From an uncultured Blautia sp. (GTDB lineage Bacteria; Bacillota; Clostridia; Lachnospirales; Lachnospiraceae), in contig USDN01000003.1 of assembly GCA_900553515.1 (NCBI GenBank), positions 28,455-92,454 on the forward strand: 64,000 nucleotides of DNA, in the 5' to 3' direction. The position numbers were made by a program, and so were the translations under genes. Below, piece after piece: positions 16,315 to 24,386 of the stretch. Numbering within the stretch: the first letter of the stretch is position 1; each line of letters opens with the position of its first letter. Below the pieces are notes generated by a model that saw only the letters and a program-made list of their open reading frames with translations, was not told the origin of the DNA and made no database searches.

Positions 16315-18909
16315 ATGAATATCAGTAAATTTACACAGAAATCCATACAGGCTGTTCAGGATCTGGAAAAGATCGCCTACGAATACGGTAATCAGGAGGT
16401 AGAACAGGAGCATCTTCTGTATGCACTTCTGACGCAGGAAGACAGTCTGATCCTTAAACTCATCGAGAAGATGGAGATCAATAAGGAATATTTTATAAAC
16501 ACAGTAAAAAAAGCCCTGGATGCCAGAGTGAAGGTCAGCGGCGGCGATCTGCGGTTCGGACAGTATCTGAATAAGTCGCTGGTCAGTGCAGAGGATGAGG
16601 CGAAAGCTATGGGAGACGAGTATGTTTCAGTAGAGCATCTGTTTCTGTCTCTTCTGAAGCAGCCAAGCCCCAGTATGAAAAAAATCTTCGATGAATTCGG
16701 GATCACCCGGGAAAGATTTTTACAGGCGCTTTCTACCGTAAGGGGGAATCAGAGGGTAGTCAGCGACAACCCGGAGGCAACATATGATACTTTAAATAAG
16801 TATGGAGAGGATCTGGTGGAAAAAGCCAGAAACCAGAAGCTGGATCCGGTGATCGGCCGTGATGCAGAAATCCGGAACATTGTCAGGATTCTTTCCCGTA
16901 AAACAAAAAATAACCCGGTTCTGATTGGTGAGCCAGGTGTCGGAAAGACCGCAGCTATCGAAGGACTGGCACAGAGGATTGTGGCAGGAGACGTTCCGGA
17001 GGGACTGAAAAATAAAAAGATTTTTGCTCTGGATATGGGAGCTCTTGTTGCAGGAGCCAAATACAGAGGCGAGTTCGAGGAACGTCTGAAGGCGGTTCTT
17101 GAAGAGGTGAAAAAAAGCGAAGGAAATATCATTCTCTTTATTGATGAGCTTCATCTGATCGTAGGAGCCGGTAAGACAGACGGTGCTATGGATGCAGGAA
17201 ATATGCTGAAGCCTATGCTGGCAAGAGGAGAACTTCACTGTATCGGCGCTACTACTCTGGATGAATACCGCCAGTATATCGAAAAAGACGCTGCCCTGGA
17301 GCGCCGTTTCCAGCCGGTTATGGTAGATGAACCTACGGTGGAGGATACGATTTCCATCCTCCGTGGACTGAAAGAACGTTATGAGGTATTCCATGGAGTA
17401 AAGATCACAGACAGTGCTCTTGTGGCAGCGGCAACTCTTTCTCACAGATATATTACAGACCGATTCCTTCCGGATAAGGCCATTGACCTGGTGGATGAAG
17501 CCTGCGCGCTGATCAAGACAGAGCTGGATTCCATGCCTACCGAGCTGGATGAGCAGAGACGTAAGATCATGCAGATGGAGATCGAGGAGTCTGCCCTGAA
17601 AAAAGAAACCGATAACTTAAGTAAGGAACGACTGGCAGATCTTCAGAAGGAACTGGCAGATCTGCGGGATGTGTTTAACACACAGAAAGCACAGTGGGAT
17701 AATGAGAAGCACTCTGTAGAAAAACTTCAGAAGCTTCGTGAACAGATTGAGGATGTAAACAAGCAGATTCAGAAAGCACAGCAGAGCTATGATCTGGAAA
17801 AGGCGGCAGAGCTTCAGTATGGAGAGCTTCCAAGACTTCAGCAGCAGCTTGAGATTGAGGAACGCAATACCAGAGAAAGCGGTCATCAGCTTGTGCATGA
17901 AGCAGTGACGGATGATGAGATCGCAAGGATCATTTCCCGGTGGACGGGTATTCCGGTGACCAGACTGACTGAAGGAGAGAGAGCAAAGCTTCTTACTCTG
18001 GAGGATGAGCTTCATAAACGTGTGATCGGGCAGGATGAAGGAGTTCGTCTGGTGACAGATGCAATCCTGCGTTCCAAAGCCGGGATCAAGGATCCAAGCA
18101 AACCCATTGGTTCGTTCCTGTTCCTTGGACCTACCGGCGTGGGTAAGACGGAGCTGGCCAAGACTCTTGCAGCCACACTTTTTGATGATGAGCAGAATAT
18201 GGTCCGTATTGACATGAGTGAATATATGGAGAAATATTCAGTATCCCGTCTTATCGGAGCGCCTCCGGGATATGTAGGCTATGAAGAAGGCGGTCAGCTG
18301 ACAGAGGCTGTACGCCGGAAACCGTATAGTGTTGTACTTTTTGATGAAATTGAAAAAGCCCATCCGGATGTGTTCAATGTACTTCTTCAGGTACTGGATG
18401 ACGGACGTATCACCGATTCTCAGGGACGTACCGTGGATTTCAAGAACACCATTTTGATCATGACCTCTAATATTGGATCGCCATATCTTCTGGATGGAAT
18501 TGACGATAATGGAGACATCAAACCAGAGGCTCAGGATATGGTCATGAACGATCTGCGGGGACACTTCCGTCCGGAGTTTTTGAACCGTCTTGATGAAATA
18601 ATTATGTTTAAACCCTTGACAAAAGATAATATTGGTAACATAGTAGACCTGATGGTGGCAGAGCTGGATAAGCGCCTGTCCGACCAGGAACTTTCTCTGA
18701 CCCTGACAGAGGCTGCCAAGGCACAGGTGGTAGAGAATGGCTATGATCCTGTATATGGCGCCCGCCCGTTGAAACGGTATCTGCAGAATTATGTGGAGAC
18801 ACTTGCCGCAAAGAAGATTCTTTCCGGTGATGTTCATGCAGGTGATATATTGGAACTGGATGTTCAGGAAGGGAAGTTTATTATCAATGTAAAGGATGGT
18901 AACAGATGA
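16315..18909 (+). CDS. clpB: ATP-dependent disaggregase ClpB
   Basis: The 864-residue AAA+ chaperone works with DnaK to rescue aggregated proteins. It has the N-domain (residues 1-150), a first ATPase with GEPGVGKTAAIE near residue 205, the long coiled-coil middle domain (about 400-530) that separates ClpB from ClpC, and a second ATPase with GPTGVGKTEL near 605 and arginine-finger region NRLDEIIMFKPL. There is no ClpP-binding IGF/L loop that I can see. GGGAGGAGA precedes the ATG. A CIRCE-like site implies heat-shock control. It overlaps the small DUF4250 gene. Confidence 0.96.
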   Translation: MNISKFTQKSIQAVQDLEKIAYEYGNQEVEQEHLLYALLTQEDSLILKLIEKMEINKEYFINTVKKALDARVKVSGGDLRFGQYLNKSLVSAEDEAKAMGDEYVSVEHLFLSLLKQPSPSMKKIFDEFGITRERFLQALSTVRGNQRVVSDNPEATYDTLNKYGEDLVEKARNQKLDPVIGRDAEIRNIVRILSRKTKNNPVLIGEPGVGKTAAIEGLAQRIVAGDVPEGLKNKKIFALDMGALVAGAKYRGEFEERLKAVLEEVKKSEGNIILFIDELHLIVGAGKTDGAMDAGNMLKPMLARGELHCIGATTLDEYRQYIEKDAALERRFQPVMVDEPTVEDTISILRGLKERYEVFHGVKITDSALVAAATLSHRYITDRFLPDKAIDLVDEACALIKTELDSMPTELDEQRRKIMQMEIEESALKKETDNLSKERLADLQKELADLRDVFNTQKAQWDNEKHSVEKLQKLREQIEDVNKQIQKAQQSYDLEKAAELQYGELPRLQQQLEIEERNTRESGHQLVHEAVTDDEIARIISRWTGIPVTRLTEGERAKLLTLEDELHKRVIGQDEGVRLVTDAILRSKAGIKDPSKPIGSFLFLGPTGVGKTELAKTLAATLFDDEQNMVRIDMSEYMEKYSVSRLIGAPPGYVGYEEGGQLTEAVRRKPYSVVLFDEIEKAHPDVFNVLLQVLDDGRITDSQGRTVDFKNTILIMTSNIGSPYLLDGIDDNGDIKPEAQDMVMNDLRGHFRPEFLNRLDEIIMFKPLTKDNIGNIVDLMVAELDKRLSDQELSLTLTEAAKAQVVENGYDPVYGARPLKRYLQNYVETLAAKKILSGDVHAGDILELDVQEGKFIINVKDGNR

Positions 18910-19079
18910 TACCTAAGGACCCGGTGATTTTACTGAGTTATGTAAACACACAGCTTCGGGATTATTATGAATCCCTGGAGGCTCTCTGTACCTGCAGAGG
19001 CCTTAAGAAAAATGAACTGGTGGAAAAGCTGAAGTCGATTGATTATGAATATGATGAGGCAACGAACCAGTTTATATAA
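18906..19079 (+). CDS. DUF4250 family small protein
   Basis: A 57-residue protein beginning MIPKDPVILLSYVNTQLRDY and ending in KLKSIDYEYDEATNQFI. This matches the DUF4250 family, small proteins of Firmicutes and other bacteria with no known function. The ATG overlaps the clpB stop (ATGA), and the last clpB codons are followed at once by the strong terminator at 19091, so it is cotranscribed and coupled with clpB. It is predicted helical, soluble and acidic. The coupling suggests, but does not prove, a stress-related role. Confidence 0.85.
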   Translation: MIPKDPVILLSYVNTQLRDYYESLEALCTCRGLKKNELVEKLKSIDYEYDEATNQFI

Positions 19080-19090
19080 GAAAAAGAAAG

Positions 19091-19140
19091 AAAAGCCAGA
19101 GAAAAAGTCCTGTGTAAAGGACAGATTTCTCTGGCTTTTT
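19091..19140 (+). terminator. Terminator of the clpB-DUF4250 operon
   Basis: AAAAGCCAGAGAAA (19091-19104) pairs perfectly over 14 bp with TTTCTCTGGCTTTT (19126-19139). A nested GTCC/GGAC stem fills the loop, and the arm itself ends in a T-run. Confidence 0.9.
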
Positions 19141-19161
19141 ATGAATGCAGAGAAAAATATA

Positions 19162-19175
19162 ATTACCCGTCTAAT
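19162..19175. promoter_or_regulatory. Upstream MarR-type operator
   Basis: ATTACCCGTCTAAT differs from the site at 19272-19285 at only 2 of 14 positions. It is about 100 bp upstream of it and in the same gap before the MarR gene. Confidence 0.5.
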
Positions 19176-19238
19176 GATTATAATGTGAAAAAAATGTGTT
19201 CAAAAGATAAAAAAAAGTGTAAAGTGCACAAAAATCAC

Positions 19239-19266
19239 TTGCCTTTTTTGTGCAAATGAGTATTAT
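19239..19266 (+). promoter_or_regulatory. Promoter of the MarR-ABC exporter operon
   Basis: TTGCCT (19239-19244), 16 bases, TATTAT (19261-19266). The downstream operator begins six bases after the -10, so a bound regulator would cover the start of transcription. Confidence 0.5.
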
Positions 19267-19271
19267 ATACA

Positions 19272-19285
19272 ATTAGCCGACTAAT
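19272..19285. promoter_or_regulatory. MarR-type operator at the transcription start
   Basis: ATTAGCCGACTAAT is a near-perfect inverted repeat (TTAG/CTAA arms). Similar TTAGnCGnCTAA palindromes are typical of MarR regulators of drug-efflux operons. The ribosome-binding site AAGGAGG follows at 19290. Confidence 0.6.
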
Positions 19286-19301
19286 TAAAAAGGAGGTAAA
19301 A

Positions 19302-19790
19302 ATGGAACCAGTAAAAGAATCAGAGGAAATAGGATTTCAGGACTTGTTCGTACAGCTGAACAGGGCATATGCATCGAAATGCTTTCGCCAGATGTCTGCA
19401 TTGGGGATCCATCCCGGTCAGATTCCTTTTATCATGCTTTTGTCCCAGCATGAGGATATGAGCCAGAAGGAAATCGCGGAGGAGCTTCAGGTGAAGCCGC
19501 CCACGGTCAATGTCATGGTGCAGCGTATGGAAAAAGCCGGGATTATCGGACGGAAGCACGATCCGGATGACCAGAGAGTAACCAGGGTTTTTCTTACAGA
19601 AAAAGGTCAGAAGATGAAGGCTCTTGCTGCCAGACAGGTAGAAAAAAATGAAATCTATGTGCAGAAGGGATTTACTGATACGGAAAAATGTCTGTTTCGA
19701 CGTTTCATGGAGCAGATCATTGAGAATATTTACAGTATCCCGGAGAATGCCGAGGAGAAAATTATGGGAAAAGGAGAGTCGGACAATTGA
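19302..19790 (+). CDS. MarR-family transcriptional regulator
   Basis: The 162-residue protein has the winged helix of MarR proteins: MSQKEIAEELQVKPPTVNV is the helix-turn-helix and GRKHDPDDQRVTRVFLTEKG the wing with its conserved DxRxxxVxLT. Two matching palindromes in the upstream gap make autorepression likely. The stop overlaps the TTG start of the first exporter subunit, so regulator and transporter are coupled. By context it should sense a toxic compound exported by the transporter. Confidence 0.92.
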   Translation: MEPVKESEEIGFQDLFVQLNRAYASKCFRQMSALGIHPGQIPFIMLLSQHEDMSQKEIAEELQVKPPTVNVMVQRMEKAGIIGRKHDPDDQRVTRVFLTEKGQKMKALAARQVEKNEIYVQKGFTDTEKCLFRRFMEQIIENIYSIPENAEEKIMGKGESDN

Positions 19791-21955
19791 TCAAGTTAAT
19801 GAAATATCTGAAAAGATCAGCCGGATATGTGGTGCTGATTATTGCCCTGCTGTTTTTGCAGGCATATTGTGATCTGTCTTTGCCGGATTATACTTCCAGG
19901 ATCGTGAATGTGGGGATCCAGCAGAAAGGTATTGAAGACGGTGTGCCGGAGAAGCTTCGGAAATCATCTATGGATAGTCTGAAGCTGTTTATGAGCGAGG
20001 AAGATGCTTCTGAAATAGAGGAAGCCTACACAGAGGAGGGAGATACTTACATCCTCCGCAAAGATATGGACAGGGAAACCAGAGAAGAACTGAATGAAAG
20101 CTTTGGAAAGCCTATGCTGATTCTTATGGGTATTACTGCAGGTGGTGAGGAATCAGAAAAGATGCTGGCAGAAATGGGTATTCCAGAAGGCGCTGATCCG
20201 ATTCAGGCTATTGCAGCTATGCCGGAAGAGGCAAAAGTACAAATGACCGAAGCTATGGAAGAAAAATTTTCAGAAATGCCGGATTCCATCATTACTCAGG
20301 CAGCAGTTTCCTATGTGCAGATGGAGTATAAAGCCATGGGAGAGGATATCGACGAAATTCAGATGAGCTATATCGGGAAGGCAGGTCTGAAGATGATCCT
20401 GATGGCGCTTCTGATCATGGCGGCCTCCATCTCTGTTGTATTTCTTTCTGCAAAAGTGGCAGCCAGCCTTGGACATGATATCAGAGGGGATGTATACAGG
20501 AAGGTCATTGGATTTTCCAGCAATGAATATAATAAATTTTCCACAGCGTCTCTGATTACAAGAAGTACCAACGATGTGCAGCAGGTTCAGCAGACAATGG
20601 CTATGATGTTCCGGATCGTACTGTATGCACCGATCATTGGTATCGGAGGTGTTCTCCGTGTTCTGGATACGGATTCTTCCATGACCTGGATCCTTGGTGT
20701 GGGTGTAGTTCTGATCCTTGTTCTGATCGGGCTTCTTTTTTCCATTGCCATGCCGAAGTTTACAAAACTTCAGGTGCTGATTGACAGGCTGAACCTTGTT
20801 ACCCGTGAGATACTTACGGGAATTCCGGTGATCCGTGCTTTCAGCCGGGAAAAACATGAGGAAGAACGATTTGAGGATGCAAACCGCATCCTGACAAAAA
20901 CCAATCTGTTTGTGAACCGGTGTATGACCTTTATGATGCCTTCTATGATGCTGATCATGAATGGGATTTCTGTTCTGATCGTATATAATGGTTCTCATGC
21001 AGTAGACGCTGGAAATATGCAGGTGGGGGATATGATGGCATTTATTCAGTATGCTATGCAGATCATTATGGCATTTCTGATGATCACAGCAATGTCTATT
21101 ATGCTTCCCAGAGCCAATGTAGCGGCTCTTCGTATTGTGGAGATCCTGGAGACAGAAAATTCTCTGGAAGATCCGCAGGATCCGCTCCAGCCCGCTGCAG
21201 ACCTGGCAGGAACAGTGGAATTTGATCGTGTATCCTTTGCTTATCCGGATGCAGGAGAAAATGTGCTGACAGATATCAGCTTTAAGCTTCAGAAGGGACA
21301 GACCCTTGCTGTGATCGGAAGCACCGGAAGCGGAAAAAGTACTCTGATTAATCTGATCCCCAGATTTTATGATGTGACAGAGGGGCACGTCAGAGTAGAT
21401 GGTATAGATGTCAGAGAAATGACTCAGAAAAATTTAAGAGACCGTATAGGCTATGTTCCCCAGAAAGGTGTTCTTTTTTCCGGAACTATTGATTCCAATA
21501 TCCGGTATGGAAAGACGGATATTTCCCAGGAACAGGTAAAAGAGGCGGCGGAAGTTGCCCAGGCACGGGATTTTATTGAAGAAAAGCCCCATGGATATGA
21601 CTCCCCTGTATCTCAGGGAGGTACTAATGTATCTGGAGGACAGAAGCAGAGACTTTCCATTGCAAGGGCTATCGCAAGGGATCCGGAGATATTTATCTTT
21701 GACGACAGCTTTTCCGCTCTTGATTTTAAGACGGATAAAACTCTGAGACAGGCATTGAAGGAACATACCGAAAATGCGACTACCATTATCGTGGCGCAGC
21801 GTATCAGTACCATTCTGGGGGCAGATCAGATCCTTGTACTGGATGAGGGAAGGATGGCAGGCCTCGGAACCCACAGAGAACTGATGAAAAACTGTGAGGT
21901 ATACCGTCAGATCGCCATGTCGCAGCTATCAGAGGAGGAACTGGCAAATGAGTGA
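19787..21955 (+). CDS. ABC exporter subunit with degenerate nucleotide site and long extracytoplasmic insert
   Basis: This 722-residue half-transporter has six membrane segments fused to an ATPase. Between segments 1 and 2 lies an acidic, Met-rich insert of about 150 residues (roughly 45-195) that should face outside. The ATPase has Walker A GSTGSGKS and canonical signature VSGGQKQ. Walker B, however, is IFDDSFSALD (catalytic Glu replaced by Asp), and the switch histidine is Gln (VAQRIST). This is the degenerate partner of a heterodimer with the next gene. TTG at 19787, 8 bases after GGAGAG and overlapping the MarR stop, is preferred over ATG 19799. Confidence 0.9.
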   Translation: MIKLMKYLKRSAGYVVLIIALLFLQAYCDLSLPDYTSRIVNVGIQQKGIEDGVPEKLRKSSMDSLKLFMSEEDASEIEEAYTEEGDTYILRKDMDRETREELNESFGKPMLILMGITAGGEESEKMLAEMGIPEGADPIQAIAAMPEEAKVQMTEAMEEKFSEMPDSIITQAAVSYVQMEYKAMGEDIDEIQMSYIGKAGLKMILMALLIMAASISVVFLSAKVAASLGHDIRGDVYRKVIGFSSNEYNKFSTASLITRSTNDVQQVQQTMAMMFRIVLYAPIIGIGGVLRVLDTDSSMTWILGVGVVLILVLIGLLFSIAMPKFTKLQVLIDRLNLVTREILTGIPVIRAFSREKHEEERFEDANRILTKTNLFVNRCMTFMMPSMMLIMNGISVLIVYNGSHAVDAGNMQVGDMMAFIQYAMQIIMAFLMITAMSIMLPRANVAALRIVEILETENSLEDPQDPLQPAADLAGTVEFDRVSFAYPDAGENVLTDISFKLQKGQTLAVIGSTGSGKSTLINLIPRFYDVTEGHVRVDGIDVREMTQKNLRDRIGYVPQKGVLFSGTIDSNIRYGKTDISQEQVKEAAEVAQARDFIEEKPHGYDSPVSQGGTNVSGGQKQRLSIARAIARDPEIFIFDDSFSALDFKTDKTLRQALKEHTENATTIIVAQRISTILGADQILVLDEGRMAGLGTHRELMKNCEVYRQIAMSQLSEEELANE

Positions 21956-23807
21956 AAATAGAAGAGGCCGTATGGGGGGACCCATGGGTCATGGAAGAGG
22001 AATGCATGGAGGAGAAAAAGCCAAAGACTTTAAAGGTTCTATGGCAAGGATTCTTCGTTATATGGGAAGATATAAATTCCGTTTTATCCTGATGTTCTTT
22101 TTTGCAGTGGCAGGAACGATATTTAATATCTGGGGACCTAAGATCCTTGGAAAAGCCACCACAGAACTGTTTTCCGGTCTTGTGGCAAAGGTAAACGGCA
22201 CAGGCGGCATTGATTTTGAAAAAATCGGGATGATTCTTTTAAGTGTTATGGCACTGTATCTGGTAAGTTCCTGTTTCTCTTTTATCCAGGGATTTGTCAT
22301 GACCGGGATCTCCAACGATGTGACTTATAATCTGAGAAAAGATATTTCCAGAAAGATCAACCGTCTTCCTCTGAATTATTTTGAGAGCAGAACAAATGGA
22401 GAGATTCTTTCCAGAGTTACCAATGATGTGGATACTCTGCAGATGAGCCTGAACCAGAGTATGACCCAGCTGATCACTTCTGTGACGACTTTGATCGGTG
22501 TTCTGTTCATGATGTTGTCTATCAATGTGTGGATGACGATGGCAGCCCTTTTGATCCTGCCGGTTTCCATGGTGATCATTAATTTTGTGATGAAACATTC
22601 CCAGAAATATTTCCGGGATCAGCAGAGTTATCTTGGAAAAGTAAACGGACAGATCGAGGAAAATTACGGCGGACATAATGTAGTCAAGGTGTTCAGCAAG
22701 GAACAGGATGTAGTAAGGGAATTTGAAGAAGATAACAAAAAGCTTTATGAGTCAGCATGGAAATCCCAGTTCTTTTCCGGAATGATGATGCCTGTCATGC
22801 AGTTTGTAGGTAATCTGGGCTATGTGATGGTTGCCTTTCTGGGAGGCGTATTTACCATTAAAGGAAGTATTGAAGTTGGGGATATCCAGTCCTTCTTCCA
22901 GTATATCAGGAACTTTACCCAGCCGATCCAGCAGATCGCTCAGGTAACCAACCTTCTGCAGTCTTCTGCAGCAGCTTCCGAGCGGGTGTTTGAATTTCTG
23001 GATGAGCCGGAAGAAGAGCAGAAAGCAGAAAATGCGGTTTCCGTTGAGAATCTTTCCGGTGAGGTACAGTTTGACCATGTTTCTTTCGGATATGATCCGG
23101 AGAAGATCATCATCCATGATTTTTCAGCAAAGGTGAAAGATGGTCAGAAGATTGCCATTGTAGGACCTACTGGCGCTGGAAAGACTACAATGGTGAAGCT
23201 GCTTATGAGATTTTATGACGTAAACAGCGGGCAGATCCGGGTGGATGGTCATGATATCAAAGATTTTAACAGAAGTGAGCTTCGGGAGATGTTTGGTATG
23301 GTGCTTCAGGATACATGGCTTTTTTCCGGAACGATTATGGAAAATATCCGTTACGGAAGGCTGGATGCCACAGATAAAGAAGTTATCGCAGCAGCAAAGG
23401 CGGCTCATATCCATAACTTTATCATGCAGCAGCCCGGCGGTTATCAGATGGTGCTGGATGAAGAAACCAGTAATATCTCACAGGGTCAGAAACAGCTTCT
23501 TACCATTGCCAGAGCTATTCTTGCAGATAATAAGATACTGATCCTGGATGAGGCAACCTCTTCGGTAGATACCCGAACGGAAATGCGGATCCAGAAAGCA
23601 ATGAACAATCTGATGAAAGGAAGGACCAGCTTTGTGATCGCTCATCGTCTTTCCACTATTAAGGATGCAGATCTGATCCTGGTAATGAAGGATGGAGATA
23701 TCATCGAACAGGGAAATCATAAGGAACTTCTGGAAAAAGGCGGTTTTTATGCAGAACTGTATAACAGCCAGTTTGAAAACAGCGGAAAAGACCAGATGTG
23801 TTCCTGA
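21948..23807 (+). CDS. ABC exporter subunit with catalytic nucleotide site
   Basis: This 619-residue half-transporter starts with a basic Gly/Met-rich tail (RGRMGGPMGHGRGMHGG), then six membrane segments and an ATPase. Walker A is GPTGAGKTT, Walker B ILILDEATSSVD with the catalytic Glu, and the switch His is intact (IAHRLST). Its signature, ISQGQKQ, is altered, complementing the degenerate site of the preceding subunit. This is the pattern of heterodimeric multidrug exporters such as BmrCD or TM287/288. ATG 21948 overlaps the previous gene by 8 bases, with GAGGAGG just upstream. Confidence 0.92.
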   Translation: MSENRRGRMGGPMGHGRGMHGGEKAKDFKGSMARILRYMGRYKFRFILMFFFAVAGTIFNIWGPKILGKATTELFSGLVAKVNGTGGIDFEKIGMILLSVMALYLVSSCFSFIQGFVMTGISNDVTYNLRKDISRKINRLPLNYFESRTNGEILSRVTNDVDTLQMSLNQSMTQLITSVTTLIGVLFMMLSINVWMTMAALLILPVSMVIINFVMKHSQKYFRDQQSYLGKVNGQIEENYGGHNVVKVFSKEQDVVREFEEDNKKLYESAWKSQFFSGMMMPVMQFVGNLGYVMVAFLGGVFTIKGSIEVGDIQSFFQYIRNFTQPIQQIAQVTNLLQSSAAASERVFEFLDEPEEEQKAENAVSVENLSGEVQFDHVSFGYDPEKIIIHDFSAKVKDGQKIAIVGPTGAGKTTMVKLLMRFYDVNSGQIRVDGHDIKDFNRSELREMFGMVLQDTWLFSGTIMENIRYGRLDATDKEVIAAAKAAHIHNFIMQQPGGYQMVLDEETSNISQGQKQLLTIARAILADNKILILDEATSSVDTRTEMRIQKAMNNLMKGRTSFVIAHRLSTIKDADLILVMKDGDIIEQGNHKELLEKGGFYAELYNSQFENSGKDQMCS

Positions 23808-23830
23808 AAAGAACAAAGCGGAGTGTTTTT

Positions 23831-23876
23831 ATGCAATAGGAAAATCAGTACAAAATATACTGCTTTCCTATTGCAT
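23831..23876 (+). terminator. Long hairpin after the exporter operon
   Basis: A 20-base arm at 23831-23850 (starting ATGCAATAGGAAA) pairs with 23858-23876 (TTTCCTATTGCAT) with one bulge. It lacks a U-tract but precedes a second, terminator-like hairpin. Confidence 0.6.
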
Positions 23877-23883
23877 AGGAAGA

Positions 23884-23924
23884 GAGCAGCCGGTGACAGA
23901 AACCTTGTCATCTGCTGCTCTTTT
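23884..23924 (+). terminator. Terminator downstream of the exporter operon
   Basis: GAGCAGC (23884-23890) pairs with GCTGCTC (23914-23920), with a nested TGACA/TGTCA stem and TTTT after it. Together with the previous hairpin it separates the exporter from ybjQ-like/helD. Confidence 0.75.
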
Positions 23925-24061
23925 GGATATAATGAAAGTTATCTGCATGTAAAATACTGTAAAAATACTCTTTCGGGGGATTGTATATTACAGCTTGATC
24001 CGGAGTTTCGTGTATGATAAAAATGATACCAGAAAAAATCCAGTATAAAGGAGGATTTAAT

Positions 24062-24382
24062 ATGATCGTAACCACAACAAATTCCATAGAAGGAAAAAGA
24101 ATTACAGAATACAAAGGGATTGTGTTTGGTGAAGTCGTCAGCGGCGTAAACGTGCTGAAAGATTTTACCGCAGGAGTCAGAAACTTTTTTGGAGGAAGAT
24201 CAGCCGGTTATGAGGAAGAGCTTCAGAATGCCAGAGAAGAAGCTATCCGTGAAATGGAAGAAAGGGCAGCGGGACGGGGTGCCAATGCAGTGATTGGTGT
24301 GGACGTAGACTATGAAGTTCTGGGAAGTGATAATGGAATGCTCATGGTAACTGTCAGCGGTACAGCTGTTGTGGTCTCATAA
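24062..24382 (+). CDS. YbjQ/UPF0145 family protein
   Basis: This 106-residue protein matches the YbjQ family (heavy-metal-binding-like fold, forming pentamers in known structures; function unsettled). Characteristic stretches are TTNSIEGKRITEYKGIVFGE, the helix with AREEAIREMEERA, and GANAVIGVDVDYEVL. ATG 24062 has AAAGGAGG 6-7 bases upstream; an in-frame ATG at 24014 lacks one. The helicase gene starts 4 bases after its stop, so the two are likely cotranscribed. Confidence 0.9.
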   Translation: MIVTTTNSIEGKRITEYKGIVFGEVVSGVNVLKDFTAGVRNFFGGRSAGYEEELQNAREEAIREMEERAAGRGANAVIGVDVDYEVLGSDNGMLMVTVSGTAVVVS

Positions 24383-24386
24383 TTCG

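Noticed and set aside
20270..21388. 372-codon minus-strand frame opposite the first ABC exporter gene
   Set aside because: His/Arg/Cys-rich antisense translation with no start signals; the plus-strand gene has all ABC motifs.
24014..24061. Earlier ATG for the YbjQ-family gene
   Set aside because: It has no ribosome-binding site, and the AAAGGAGG lies inside this extension immediately before ATG 24062.
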